Shown here: positions 1 through 6,586 of the stretch, piece by piece | How positions within the stretch are numbered: the first letter of the stretch is position 1 | Layout: each line of letters starts with the position of its first letter | Notes under the pieces: model-generated | Told to the model about the DNA's origin: nothing | The model's database searches: none | Seen by the model: the letters and a program-made list of their open reading frames with translations, nothing else | Position numbers and translations under genes: made by a program | From: an uncultured Chromatiaceae bacterium | GTDB lineage: Bacteria; Pseudomonadota; Gammaproteobacteria; Enterobacterales; Alteromonadaceae | Reading direction: 5' to 3' | Assembly (NCBI GenBank): GCA_946482325.1 | Contig: CAMLRA010000168.1 | Coordinates: forward strand, 1 to 8,824 | DNA length: 8,824 nucleotides

Positions 1-1
1 T

Positions 2-1012
2 GAAGATGGTGTCTGGCGTTTTAAAGATGGCGAAGCCTTCTACAATATGGCGTTGGAACGCACCACCACTACCAAAATGACCGCTGATGAAATACACCAG
101 CTCGGTCTGACTGAAGTCGCGCGTATTCATGATGAAATGAAAGCCATCATGCAAAAAGTTGGTTTTAAAGGCGATCTGCAGGCATTTTTTGCGTTTATGC
201 GCGATGACGCCCAGTTCTATTACCCGGACACTGCCGAAGGCAAGGCCGCTTATCTTGCCGAAGCCACCCGGTTGATTGACCATATGAAATCGCAGCTTGA
301 TAGTCTGTTTCTGGTCAAACCCAAAGCCGACCTGATTGTCAAAGCCGTCGAACCATTTCGCGAAGAATCGGCCGGCAAAGCCTTTTATCAGCAACCATCG
401 ATGGACGGTAAAAGACCGGGCACTTATTACGCCAATCTGCATAACATGAAAGACATGCCGAAATATCAGATGGAAGCACTGGCCTATCATGAAGGCATTC
501 CGGGCCACCATATGCAAATCGCCATCGCGCAGGAGCTGGGTGACTTACCGAAGTTCCGCAAATTTGGCGGTTACACAGCTTATGTCGAAGGCTGGGGTTT
601 ATACACTGAGTTACTGCCCAAAGACATTGGTTTGTATCAGGACCCCTACTCTGATTTCGGCCGCTTAGCCATGGAACTGTGGCGCGCCTGCCGCTTGGTG
701 GTTGACACCGGTATTCATGCGAAAAAATGGACCCGCGAGCAGGCTATTCAATATTTGGCCGACAACACACCTAATGCGCGCACTGAAGCGGTCAACGCCA
801 TCGAGCGTTATATCGTGATGCCATCGCAGGCCACCGCGTATAAAATCGGCATGATTAAGATTGTGCAGCTGCGCGATAAAGCCAAAACCGCATTGGGTGA
901 AAAATTCGACATCCGTGAATTCCATGATGTGGTGCTGAAAAACGGTGCTGTGCCGCTGGATGTGCTGGAATCTCTGGTCGATGCCTATATCAAAGCCAAA
1001 CAAAGCGCTTAA
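2..1012 (+). CDS. DUF885 family putative zinc metallopeptidase, C-terminal part
   Basis: The reading frame is open to the left edge, so the gene begins outside the window; the ATG at 47 is internal because in-frame codons before it (EDGVWRFKDGEAFYN) match the family. About 336 C-terminal residues are visible. The key motif HEGIPGHH lies at 488-511, a variant of the gluzincin HExxH signature typical of DUF885 (PF05960). Downstream come YVEGWGLYTE, probably supplying the distal glutamate ligand, and MPSQATAYKIG, a conserved C-terminal block. These proteins are predicted zinc peptidases, often exported or lipid-anchored, and substrates are mostly unknown. The N-terminus, and therefore any signal peptide, is not visible. 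The gene ends 24 bases before a strong terminator and is probably transcribed separately from corA. Family assignment is confident; peptidase activity is inferred from the motif. Confidence 0.9.
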   Translation, partial: EDGVWRFKDGEAFYNMALERTTTTKMTADEIHQLGLTEVARIHDEMKAIMQKVGFKGDLQAFFAFMRDDAQFYYPDTAEGKAAYLAEATRLIDHMKSQLDSLFLVKPKADLIVKAVEPFREESAGKAFYQQPSMDGKRPGTYYANLHNMKDMPKYQMEALAYHEGIPGHHMQIAIAQELGDLPKFRKFGGYTAYVEGWGLYTELLPKDIGLYQDPYSDFGRLAMELWRACRLVVDTGIHAKKWTREQAIQYLADNTPNARTEAVNAIERYIVMPSQATAYKIGMIKIVQLRDKAKTALGEKFDIREFHDVVLKNGAVPLDVLESLVDAYIKAKQSA

Positions 1013-1036
1013 CTATCCATAACTTTGTGTAGCACA

Positions 1037-1070
1037 GACAACCCCCGGCCTGTTCCGGGGGTTGTCTTTT
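1037..1070 (+). terminator. Rho-independent terminator after the DUF885 gene
   Basis: A perfect 12-bp stem, GACAACCCCCGG (1037-1048) with CCGGGGGTTGTC (1055-1066), closes a 6-base loop and is followed directly by TTTT. It is GC-rich, sits 24 bases after the DUF885 stop codon, and separates that gene from corA. Confidence 0.93.
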
Positions 1071-1140
1071 GTCGTCATTCCTGCACTTTTCTGCTGGTTC
1101 AAAGTCATTGAACTGCTTATGCTGACAAAAAAGGACGTTG

Positions 1141-1146
1141 AAAGGA
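1141..1146 (+). promoter_or_regulatory. Ribosome binding site fixing the corA start
   Basis: AAAGGA lies 6 bases before the ATG at 1153. It favours that ATG over the in-frame TTG at 1138, whose nearest AAGGA-like sequence is too close to serve it. Confidence 0.7.
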
Positions 1147-1152
1147 CCCCGC

Positions 1153-2121
1153 ATGTTGATCCTGCATTTGTACAATCCTGAAACCAACAGCTGGCAAACC
1201 GGCGATTTCTCTATGTTACAACTGCCACTGCACGGCGACCAAAAAGCCTGGATTGATTTGTCTGCGGCAAGTTTCTCCGAACAGCAACAGGTGCTCAGCC
1301 GGTTTCAAATCCATCCGGTGATTGCTGAAGACTATCTGCGTGAACGCCATCCCCCCAAGCTCGAAGCCTATGATGGTTTTACCTTATTAATTTTGCGGGC
1401 TTTTGCCGGCGAAAACTTTCACGAATACCCAGGCCATGCCCAGCTTAGCCTGTTGTTTTCCAATCAGGTGCTGTTATTTAAATGCCAGCTGCCTGAGCAA
1501 AACGGTCACTATAAAATCAATACATTTGATGTCAGCAAGCCGGTCACTCCCATCAAAGAATGGGTGAAAAGTTATATCCACGCCGTCTCCGCCAGTTATC
1601 TGGAAAAACTGATTAATTTTGAAGATGAGCTGGGGGATTTCGAAGATGCGATGCTGACGCATGGGGACGACCATAAAATGAGCCGCATCATGCGCCTGCG
1701 CTCTGTATTTCGCAAACTTGACCGTAACCTTGCCTATCAGAAAGAAATGTTTGCCGATTTGCTGACGCCGGACGATGGCGCTGTCGGTGTGATGTCACAA
1801 TTTGAAGCGGTCGAATTACGTGATTTTTATGAAAAATTTGAACGGTTGCACTCGATGACCCAAATGTATTACGACCAGCTCGGTGATTTGGTCAGCAGCT
1901 ATATGTCGACGTCGTCGCACCAGATTAACGAGCGGATGAAGTTACTGACGATGGTGTCGACGGTGTTTATTCCGCTGACTTTTATCGTCGGAGTCTACGG
2001 CATGAACTTTGACAATATGCCGGAACTGCATATGCCAATGGGATATTTCTGGACGCTGGCCGGCATGGCATCGGTAGCGCTTGGCATGTTGCTGGCGTTT
2101 AAAATCAAACGCTGGTGGTAA
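1153..2121 (+). CDS. corA: CorA-family magnesium (divalent cation) channel
   Basis: The 322-residue product is a member of the CorA superfamily (2-TM-GxN), which forms homopentameric inner-membrane channels for Mg2+ and sometimes Co2+ or Ni2+. A large cytoplasmic, mostly helical N-terminal domain (about residues 1-255) is followed by TM1 (about 263-282), the YGMNF selectivity motif with GMN at 283-285, an MPEL-containing periplasmic loop, TM2 (about 297-316) and a short basic tail, KIKRWW. The YGMNF..MPEL form fits CorA better than the zinc transporter ZntB. Length is normal for the family. I chose the ATG at 1153 rather than TTG 1138 because AAAGGA is correctly spaced before it. The gene follows a strong terminator, so it needs its own promoter; only a weak -10-like TATGCT near 1118 is visible. 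mgtE follows in the same direction after about 130 bases. Ion specificity is inferred from family. Confidence 0.93.
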   Translation: MLILHLYNPETNSWQTGDFSMLQLPLHGDQKAWIDLSAASFSEQQQVLSRFQIHPVIAEDYLRERHPPKLEAYDGFTLLILRAFAGENFHEYPGHAQLSLLFSNQVLLFKCQLPEQNGHYKINTFDVSKPVTPIKEWVKSYIHAVSASYLEKLINFEDELGDFEDAMLTHGDDHKMSRIMRLRSVFRKLDRNLAYQKEMFADLLTPDDGAVGVMSQFEAVELRDFYEKFERLHSMTQMYYDQLGDLVSSYMSTSSHQINERMKLLTMVSTVFIPLTFIVGVYGMNFDNMPELHMPMGYFWTLAGMASVALGMLLAFKIKRWW

Positions 2122-2128
2122 AATGGCC

Positions 2129-2169
2129 AGTCAATTGCCGTCGCCTCGAAAAATGCCGTTGAATTGACT
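2129..2169 (+). repeat. 8-bp inverted repeat between corA and mgtE
   Basis: AGTCAATT (2129-2136) is the exact reverse complement of AATTGACT (2162-2169), with 25 bases between them. It begins 8 bases after the corA stop and lies just before the terminator-like hairpin. The long loop makes it a weak RNA hairpin. It could instead be an operator or chance. Confidence 0.4.
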
Positions 2170-2183
2170 ATAAAAATGTGACC

Positions 2184-2212
2184 TTGCTGCGGTATCATCC
2201 GCAGCAAATTTT
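2184..2212 (+). terminator. Terminator-like hairpin between corA and mgtE
   Basis: A perfect 9-bp stem, TTGCTGCGG (2184-2192) with CCGCAGCAA (2199-2207), encloses the loop TATCAT and is followed by ATTTTC. The short T-run suggests a partial or regulated intrinsic terminator after corA. It lies 40 bases before the mgtE ATG, so it could also act as a leader structure. Its 3' arm segment GCAGC (2201-2205) can alternatively pair with GCTGC (2222-2226) in the next hairpin, so the two structures could exclude each other. Confidence 0.55.
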
Positions 2213-2218
2213 CACTCA

Positions 2219-2233
2219 GGGGCTGCAGGCCCC
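2219..2233 (+). other. Small GC-rich hairpin in the mgtE leader
   Basis: GGGGC (2219-2223) can pair with GCCCC (2229-2233) around the loop TGCAG. It lies 19 bases before the mgtE ATG and just before the AGGG ribosome binding site. The stem is only 5 bp, but all G-C. A role in translation control is only a possibility. Confidence 0.35.
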
Positions 2234-2240
2234 TGCCGAT

Positions 2241-2244
2241 AGGG
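2241..2244 (+). promoter_or_regulatory. Ribosome binding site fixing the mgtE start
   Basis: AGGG lies 8 bases before the ATG at 2253. The alternative in-frame GTG at 2178 would put the terminator-like hairpin inside the coding sequence and adds 25 residues with no family resemblance. Confidence 0.5.
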
Positions 2245-2252
2245 CCCGGATT

Positions 2253-3602
2253 ATGGCTGAAACCCAGCTGCTGGATATCGAAGAGATTGTCCGCGACAGT
2301 TTTGACGAGCAGGAAGCCGAACTGCTCGGGGAAAAACTCAGCCAGCTGGAGCCGGAAGAGATCGCCGTTGCACTGGAAGCGATGCCGCTGGAGCAGCGCC
2401 TCAGCACCTGGCTGGGTCTGCATCCGGACGAACAAATCCACGCCCTTGGTTACATGCGGGAAGACGCCCGCGAAAACATCTTTAAACAGCTACCCGATGC
2501 TGCCCTCACCGAACTGGTCGAGCGGATGGATGTCGACGACCTGATTGAACTGCTCGACGAATTACCGGCTGCAGTGTACCAGGCCGCATGTTCTAAACTC
2601 GACGCCAGTGAAAAACTCTGGCTCGCCACCGCACTGGCCTACACTGACGACCAATGCGGCCGTTACGCCGACCACGATGTACTGACCATCCGCAACAACG
2701 CCAAAGTCCGCGACGCCGTGCGGATGTTCAAAAAACTGAATGAAGACGCCGAATATCAGGATTCGCTGATGGTGGTCGACCGCACCGGTCGTTATGTCGG
2801 CCAGTTACACGGCACCCGTCTGTTAGGCGCACCGTCGCATTTACCCGTCGTTGAATATATCGATGAAGATGCACCAGTGGTCGAAGGCGAAATGGATTTA
2901 GACACGGGCTCTGATATTGTCGCCCGCTCGGGTTATAGCGCCTTGGCGGTGGTCGATGAAGAAAGTAAGTTACTGGGCCGGATCTCAATCGGCGAAGCGC
3001 TGGAAAACGTGCGCAGAAGCCTCGAAGGCCAGTTTATGCATACTGCCGGCCTGGACGAAAACGAAGACTTATTCGCCCCGGTGATTGCCAGCGCCAAAAG
3101 CCGCGCGGTATGGCTTGGCATTAATTTACTCACCGCTTTTTTAGCGGCCTGGACCATAGGTCTGTTTGAAGCCACTTTGCAGCAGCAGGTTGCGCTCGCC
3201 GTGTTGATGCCCATTGTCGCCAGTATGGGCGGCATCGCTGGCAGTCAGACCCTGACACTGATTATCCGGGGTCTGGCGCTTGGCCAAATCACACCACAAA
3301 CTTATTGGGCACTGATGCGCAAAGAATTGGGAGTAGGCTTGATAAACGGCATCCTATGGGCCGTGGTGATTTGTGCTGTCACTTATCTGTGGTTTGGCGA
3401 TTGGATCATCGGCATAGTCATTGCGCTGGCGATTGTGATTAATATCCTGGTGGCGGCCTTCTCCGGCGTATTGATCCCGGTCTGGCTGGAAAAAGCACGG
3501 ATTGACCCGGCGCTGTCGGGTTCCGTGATCCTGACCACTGTCACTGACGTCATTGGCTTTTTTGTGTTTCTGGGCCTTGGTTCTTTATTGCTGTTGCCAT
3601 AA
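2253..3602 (+). CDS. mgtE: MgtE magnesium transporter
   Basis: The 449-residue product is a full-length MgtE, a homodimeric Mg2+-gated Mg2+ channel of the inner membrane. A cytoplasmic MgtE_N helical domain (about 20-130) rich in acidic and leucine residues is followed by two CBS domains (about 137-195 and 200-255), which sense Mg2+ in this family. A connecting helix leads to the five-helix membrane domain (TM about 284-305, 313-338, 358-381, 384-410, 422-447). The pore-region motif MPIVASMGGIAGSQ is at 319-332. D432, in TTVTDVIG of the last helix, corresponds to the conserved pore aspartate that binds Mg2+. I prefer the ATG at 2253 to the GTG at 2178 because AGGG precedes it and a hairpin lies between the two. 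It follows corA, an unrelated Mg2+ channel, and precedes rimK by 87 bases. Function is well supported by family. Confidence 0.95.
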   Translation: MAETQLLDIEEIVRDSFDEQEAELLGEKLSQLEPEEIAVALEAMPLEQRLSTWLGLHPDEQIHALGYMREDARENIFKQLPDAALTELVERMDVDDLIELLDELPAAVYQAACSKLDASEKLWLATALAYTDDQCGRYADHDVLTIRNNAKVRDAVRMFKKLNEDAEYQDSLMVVDRTGRYVGQLHGTRLLGAPSHLPVVEYIDEDAPVVEGEMDLDTGSDIVARSGYSALAVVDEESKLLGRISIGEALENVRRSLEGQFMHTAGLDENEDLFAPVIASAKSRAVWLGINLLTAFLAAWTIGLFEATLQQQVALAVLMPIVASMGGIAGSQTLTLIIRGLALGQITPQTYWALMRKELGVGLINGILWAVVICAVTYLWFGDWIIGIVIALAIVINILVAAFSGVLIPVWLEKARIDPALSGSVILTTVTDVIGFFVFLGLGSLLLLP

Positions 3603-3618
3603 CAAAAAGGCTGGTCGC

Positions 3619-3648
3619 TTTCCCGCTTTTAAAAAATCCGTCTAGAAT
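3619..3648 (+). promoter_or_regulatory. Possible sigma-70 promoter for rimK
   Basis: TAGAAT (3643-3648) matches the -10 consensus at five of six positions. The best -35 candidate is the poor TTTCCC (3619-3624) at an 18-base spacing. It sits in the 87-base gap between mgtE and rimK. The weak -35 makes this tentative; read-through from mgtE is equally possible since no terminator is visible in the gap. Confidence 0.3.
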
Positions 3649-3689
3649 CAGGCAATTCCTGAAAAGAATTTGCGAGCTTCGGAGTCCGC

Positions 3690-4580
3690 ATGAAAATTGC
3701 TGTGTTATCCCGTAATGCCGAGTTGTACTCCACCCGCCGCCTGGTCGATACGGCTATCGCGCGTGGCCATCAGGTGGAAGTGATAGACCCCACCTTGTGT
3801 TACATGAACATCAACCACAATGCATTATCCATTCATTATCGCGGCGCGGCGCTGGAAGGTTTTGACGCCGTGATCCCACGTATTGGCGCCTCTATTACCT
3901 TTTACGGCAATGCCGTGCTGCGCCAGTTTGAAATGATGGGCGTGTATTGCCTCAATACTGCTGATGCCATCAGCCGGGCGCGAGACAAACTCAATTCAAT
4001 GCAATTGATGGCACGGGATGGCATAGGTCTGCCAGTCACCGGCTTCGCTGATAAACCCGGTGATATCCCGGACCTGATTGAAATGGTCGGTGGTGCGCCA
4101 TTAGTGATTAAGTTACTCGAAGGCACTCAGGGAATTGGTGTGGTGCTGGCGGAGACGCGCACCGCCGCCGAAAGTGTCATCGAAGCGTTTATGGGCCTGA
4201 ATGCCAATATTCTGGTGCAGCAATATATCAGCGAAGCTAAAGGTGCCGACATCCGCTGTTTTGTCGTCGGCAATAAAGTGATTGCCGCGATGAAACGCCA
4301 GGCCAAAGCCGGTGAATTTCGTTCCAACTTACATCGCGGTGGCACCGCGACTGCAGTAAAACTTAGCGCTGCCGAGCGTAAGACTGCATTGCAAGCGGCT
4401 AAATGTATGGGGCTGGCAGTCGCCGGCGTCGATATTTTGCAATCCAGCGATGGGCCTGTAGTGATGGAAGTTAACAGTTCACCCGGGCTTGAAGGTATAG
4501 AAGCCGCCACCACTGTTGACGTTGCCGGCGCAATTCTGGATTATCTGGAACAACAATGGTTAAAACTGCAGGACCGCTGA
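3690..4580 (+). CDS. rimK: RimK, ribosomal protein S6 alpha-L-glutamate ligase
   Basis: The 296-residue ATP-grasp enzyme resembles E. coli RimK (300 residues) along its whole length. RimK uses ATP to add glutamate residues to the C-terminus of ribosomal protein S6 in the cytoplasm, and can also make poly-alpha-glutamate. Visible blocks are the N-terminal [15 protein letters not shown] (37-42), [11 protein letters not shown] (63-73), the ATP-binding lysine K141 with the glycine-rich loop GTQGIGV (145-151), DIRCFVVG (187-194), FRSNLHRGG (210-218), and the metal-binding MEVNSSPG (259-266, E260 and N262). No key residue is missing. GGAG lies 5 bases before the ATG. The stop codon overlaps the start of the next gene by one base (TGATG), so the two are probably translated together. 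The E. coli neighbours of rimK are not present here. Confidence 0.96.
   Translation: MKIAVLSRNAELYSTRRLVDTAIARGHQVEVIDPTLCYMNINHNALSIHYRGAALEGFDAVIPRIGASITFYGNAVLRQFEMMGVYCLNTADAISRARDKLNSMQLMARDGIGLPVTGFADKPGDIPDLIEMVGGAPLVIKLLEGTQGIGVVLAETRTAAESVIEAFMGLNANILVQQYISEAKGADIRCFVVGNKVIAAMKRQAKAGEFRSNLHRGGTATAVKLSAAERKTALQAAKCMGLAVAGVDILQSSDGPVVMEVNSSPGLEGIEAATTVDVAGAILDYLEQQWLKLQDR
4570..4573 (+). promoter_or_regulatory. Ribosome binding site inside the rimK 3' end
   Basis: AGGA, within the last codons of rimK, lies 6 bases before the ATG at 4580. It supports that start over the in-frame ATG at 4556 and points to translational coupling through TGATG. Confidence 0.6.
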
Positions 4581-5722
4581 TGCCAGAGCCAATCGACCTA
4601 TCCACAGCTGCACAGCATGATGACGCTACCGCAGCGAATGACACTGCAGCTTCAACCAGCACTAAACCCGCTGTGCCGCTGCAAGCTGATTTTGTACTCG
4701 GCAACAGCCAGATCGCGCCCGGCCAGCGCATGGTGGTGGATATTCCGTTTGGTAAACTTTATACCCACACTGAACTCAATATCGGCGCACATGTGATCCA
4801 CGGCAAAAGGCCGGGGCCGGTGCTGCTCATTACCGCCGCGCTGCACGGCGATGAAATCAATGGTGTGGAGATTTGCCGGCGTTTATTACGGCTGCCGCGG
4901 CTGAATAATCTCAAAGGCACTCTGGTCGTGGTTCCGATCGTCAATACCTATGGTTTTGTCCAGCAAAGCCGGTATCTGCCCGATCGGCGCGACCTGAACC
5001 GAAGTTTCCCCGGCAGTGAAAAAGGCTCGTTAGGCAGCCGGATGGCCTGGCAGTTTACCGACCGAATCTTAAAAAAGTGCACGCATGTGATTGATTTACA
5101 CACCGGCGCTATTCATCGCAGCAACTATCCGCAGGTCCGCGCGACATCCAAAGACAAAGTGTCGCTGAAGATGGCCGAGAGTTTTAACGCACCGATCATC
5201 ATCAAAGCCGCCAGCCGCGATGGCACTATGCGGGGCACTGCCAATGGCCTGGGTATTCCGATCATTTTGTACGAAGCCGGCGAAGCTCTGCGCTTTGATG
5301 AACAGGCTATCAATATCGGTGTGCGCGGTATCCTCAATGTGATGCATAGCCTGGGCATGCTCAGAACGTTAAAACGCCAGCAAAAAACCGGCTCATTGTT
5401 TTCGAAGAAAAGTAGCTGGATCCGCGCCGAACATGACGGTATTGCCCGCTATTATCAGCGGTTGGGGCAAATAGTCACCGCCGGTGACGTGCTGGCCCAT
5501 ATCTATTCGCCTTATTCAGATTTTGAAGTCGCGGTACTGGCGCCTTTCAGCGGCATTATCATTGGCCGCAATAATTTACCGCTGGTTAATGAAGGCGAAG
5601 CTCTGTTCCATATCGCTGAAGTCAGCGAACTGGCCGAAGCGGAAAAAACACTGGATGCGATTAGTGATGAAGTGGATAACGCGATGCCGGCGGCTTTGGG
5701 CAATGATTACAGTGTGGTGTGA
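4580..5722 (+). CDS. M14-type zinc enzyme, succinylglutamate desuccinylase/aspartoacylase family
   Basis: The 380-residue product belongs to the AstE/AspA branch of the M14 zinc carboxypeptidase fold. Zinc ligands are visible as H89 and E92 (ALHGDE) and H174 (IDLHTG). The substrate-binding DRRDLNR (135-141) and the glutamate-bearing YEAGE (231-235, probable catalytic E232) are also intact. Residues about 280-346 form a C-terminal beta-rich domain usual in the family. The first 35 or so residues are rich in Ala, Thr and Asp and look disordered; no signal peptide is seen, so it is probably cytoplasmic. I chose the ATG at 4580, which overlaps the rimK stop, over the ATG at 4556 because AGGA precedes it at 6 bases. 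True AstE acts in arginine catabolism, but no ast genes are nearby. Coupling to rimK suggests a substrate related to RimK's glutamylated products, which is inference. Confidence 0.9.
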   Translation: MPEPIDLSTAAQHDDATAANDTAASTSTKPAVPLQADFVLGNSQIAPGQRMVVDIPFGKLYTHTELNIGAHVIHGKRPGPVLLITAALHGDEINGVEICRRLLRLPRLNNLKGTLVVVPIVNTYGFVQQSRYLPDRRDLNRSFPGSEKGSLGSRMAWQFTDRILKKCTHVIDLHTGAIHRSNYPQVRATSKDKVSLKMAESFNAPIIIKAASRDGTMRGTANGLGIPIILYEAGEALRFDEQAINIGVRGILNVMHSLGMLRTLKRQQKTGSLFSKKSSWIRAEHDGIARYYQRLGQIVTAGDVLAHIYSPYSDFEVAVLAPFSGIIIGRNNLPLVNEGEALFHIAEVSELAEAEKTLDAISDEVDNAMPAALGNDYSVV

Positions 5723-5731
5723 AACCTTCTG

Positions 5732-6490
5732 TTACTTGGCGATCACCACATCGTAAGCGGCCAGGCCAGGCACCCGTTGTTGTAGTTCAGTTTCAATCTG
5801 GTCGATTTCAACCAGCCGGTTGCAAAACAACAAAGCTTTGGCTTCTAACTCTTCTGCTTTGGCATCAAGCCCCAGGTTGATTTTGTCGACCAACTGTTCC
5901 ACCGGCTGCCAGTCCCGGCTATCGTTCAATTCAAAATTGTCGTCAGTTTGTTGCAGTGCATCGCGTAATGCCTGCCAGACTGCACCGACAGTATTTTTTG
6001 CCAGCAGATTTAAATTGTCTTTCAGCTCGCCGTGCAAAAAGGCGTCCATTTCATTCAGGCTTTGCGGCGCCAGATAAAAATGTTCGCCGCTGCGAACAAA
6101 ACGCGACATGATCTGATAAGTAGTCTCCCGCACCAGCGCCTGCCACTCTTCTTGCTGCGCTTTACTGCCCACACCGACCAACATACTTTCAATCGCCTGA
6201 AGCCCGAGTTCCATACTGTCGACGGCAATGCCAACCACCTGGGGCACAAACTTGCGCAGGCTGCGGCTGTATTTTTGCAACACCAGAATATCGTCAGCAG
6301 ACAACTGTTGCAGCTCACCCTGGATAAACAATTGCGAATCATCATTAATTTGGTACTGCGTGCGATAATCGGTTTGGATGCGGATCTGATCCGGCGCAAT
6401 CAAAATACCATGGCGAAAAGCCATTTTACATTCACTGGCAACAGCGAATAGCGGGCAACAACAGAATAAAACAATTGCAGCTAATTTCAT
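5732..6490 (-). CDS. yggN: Secreted DUF2884 (YggN-like) protein
   Basis: The 252-residue product resembles E. coli YggN (DUF2884), a periplasmic protein of unknown function. The N-terminus MKLAAIVLF..AVAS is a signal peptide, with likely signal peptidase I cleavage after S19. Three adjacent cysteines (10-12) sit inside its hydrophobic core but do not form a lipobox. The mature protein has one cysteine near its start (C21) and one near its end (C223), an arrangement shared with YggN and suggesting a disulfide. The rest is mostly helical, with a long amphipathic C-terminal segment (about 195-240). The ribosome binding site is weak (CGGA, 9 bases before the ATG). The gene lies 96 bases after fapA in the same direction and ends 9 bases from the convergent M14 gene. 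Family assignment is fairly sure; the role is unknown. Confidence 0.82.
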   Translation of the reverse strand: MKLAAIVLFCCCPLFAVASECKMAFRHGILIAPDQIRIQTDYRTQYQINDDSQLFIQGELQQLSADDILVLQKYSRSLRKFVPQVVGIAVDSMELGLQAIESMLVGVGSKAQQEEWQALVRETTYQIMSRFVRSGEHFYLAPQSLNEMDAFLHGELKDNLNLLAKNTVGAVWQALRDALQQTDDNFELNDSRDWQPVEQLVDKINLGLDAKAEELEAKALLFCNRLVEIDQIETELQQRVPGLAAYDVVIAK

Positions 6491-6518
6491 GGAGCATTCC
6501 GAAGCGGTGTCGGTGGTA

Positions 6519-6527
6519 ATTTTATCA
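6519..6527 (-). promoter_or_regulatory. Possible extended -10 promoter for the DUF2884 gene
   Basis: Read on the - strand, TGATAAAAT has a TGn extension and a five-of-six -10 match (TAAAAT, 6519-6524). It lies 28 bases before the ATG. No good -35 is seen 17 bases upstream, which an extended -10 can tolerate. Read-through from fapA is an alternative. Confidence 0.38.
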
Positions 6528-6586
6528 GTAAGCTGTGGCGGTTACCGCGGCTAAAGTCGCAGAACTGTGGGGATTGGTCGGTTTTA

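Noticed and set aside
1138..1152. TTG start for corA, adding five residues
   Set aside because: The ATG at 1153 has AAAGGA at 6 bases, while the TTG has no properly spaced ribosome site.
2111..2118. GCTGGTGG, identical to the E. coli Chi site
   Set aside because: It lies in the last corA codons (Arg-Trp-Trp, a common family ending) and is a single occurrence; relevance outside enteric bacteria is unclear.
2164..2198. TTGACT and TATCAT as a promoter for mgtE
   Set aside because: The spacing is 23 bases, too long for sigma-70, and TATCAT is the loop of the hairpin.
2178..2252. GTG start for mgtE, adding 25 residues
   Set aside because: The extra stretch spans a terminator-like hairpin and does not look like an MgtE N-terminus; the ATG at 2253 has AGGG upstream and gives the usual length.
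5713..5750. Inverted repeat TGTGGTG...CACCACA across the convergent gene ends, as a possible bidirectional terminator
   Set aside because: Both arms are valine-valine codons in the two coding ends, the loop is 24 bases and there is no T-run.
6032..6451. 139-codon open frame on the + strand opposite the DUF2884 gene
   Set aside because: The opposite frame has a signal peptide and a recognised family; this one has neither.
6538..6548. GCGGTTACCGC palindrome as a terminator for fapA
   Set aside because: The stem is only 4 bp and no T-run follows on the - strand.
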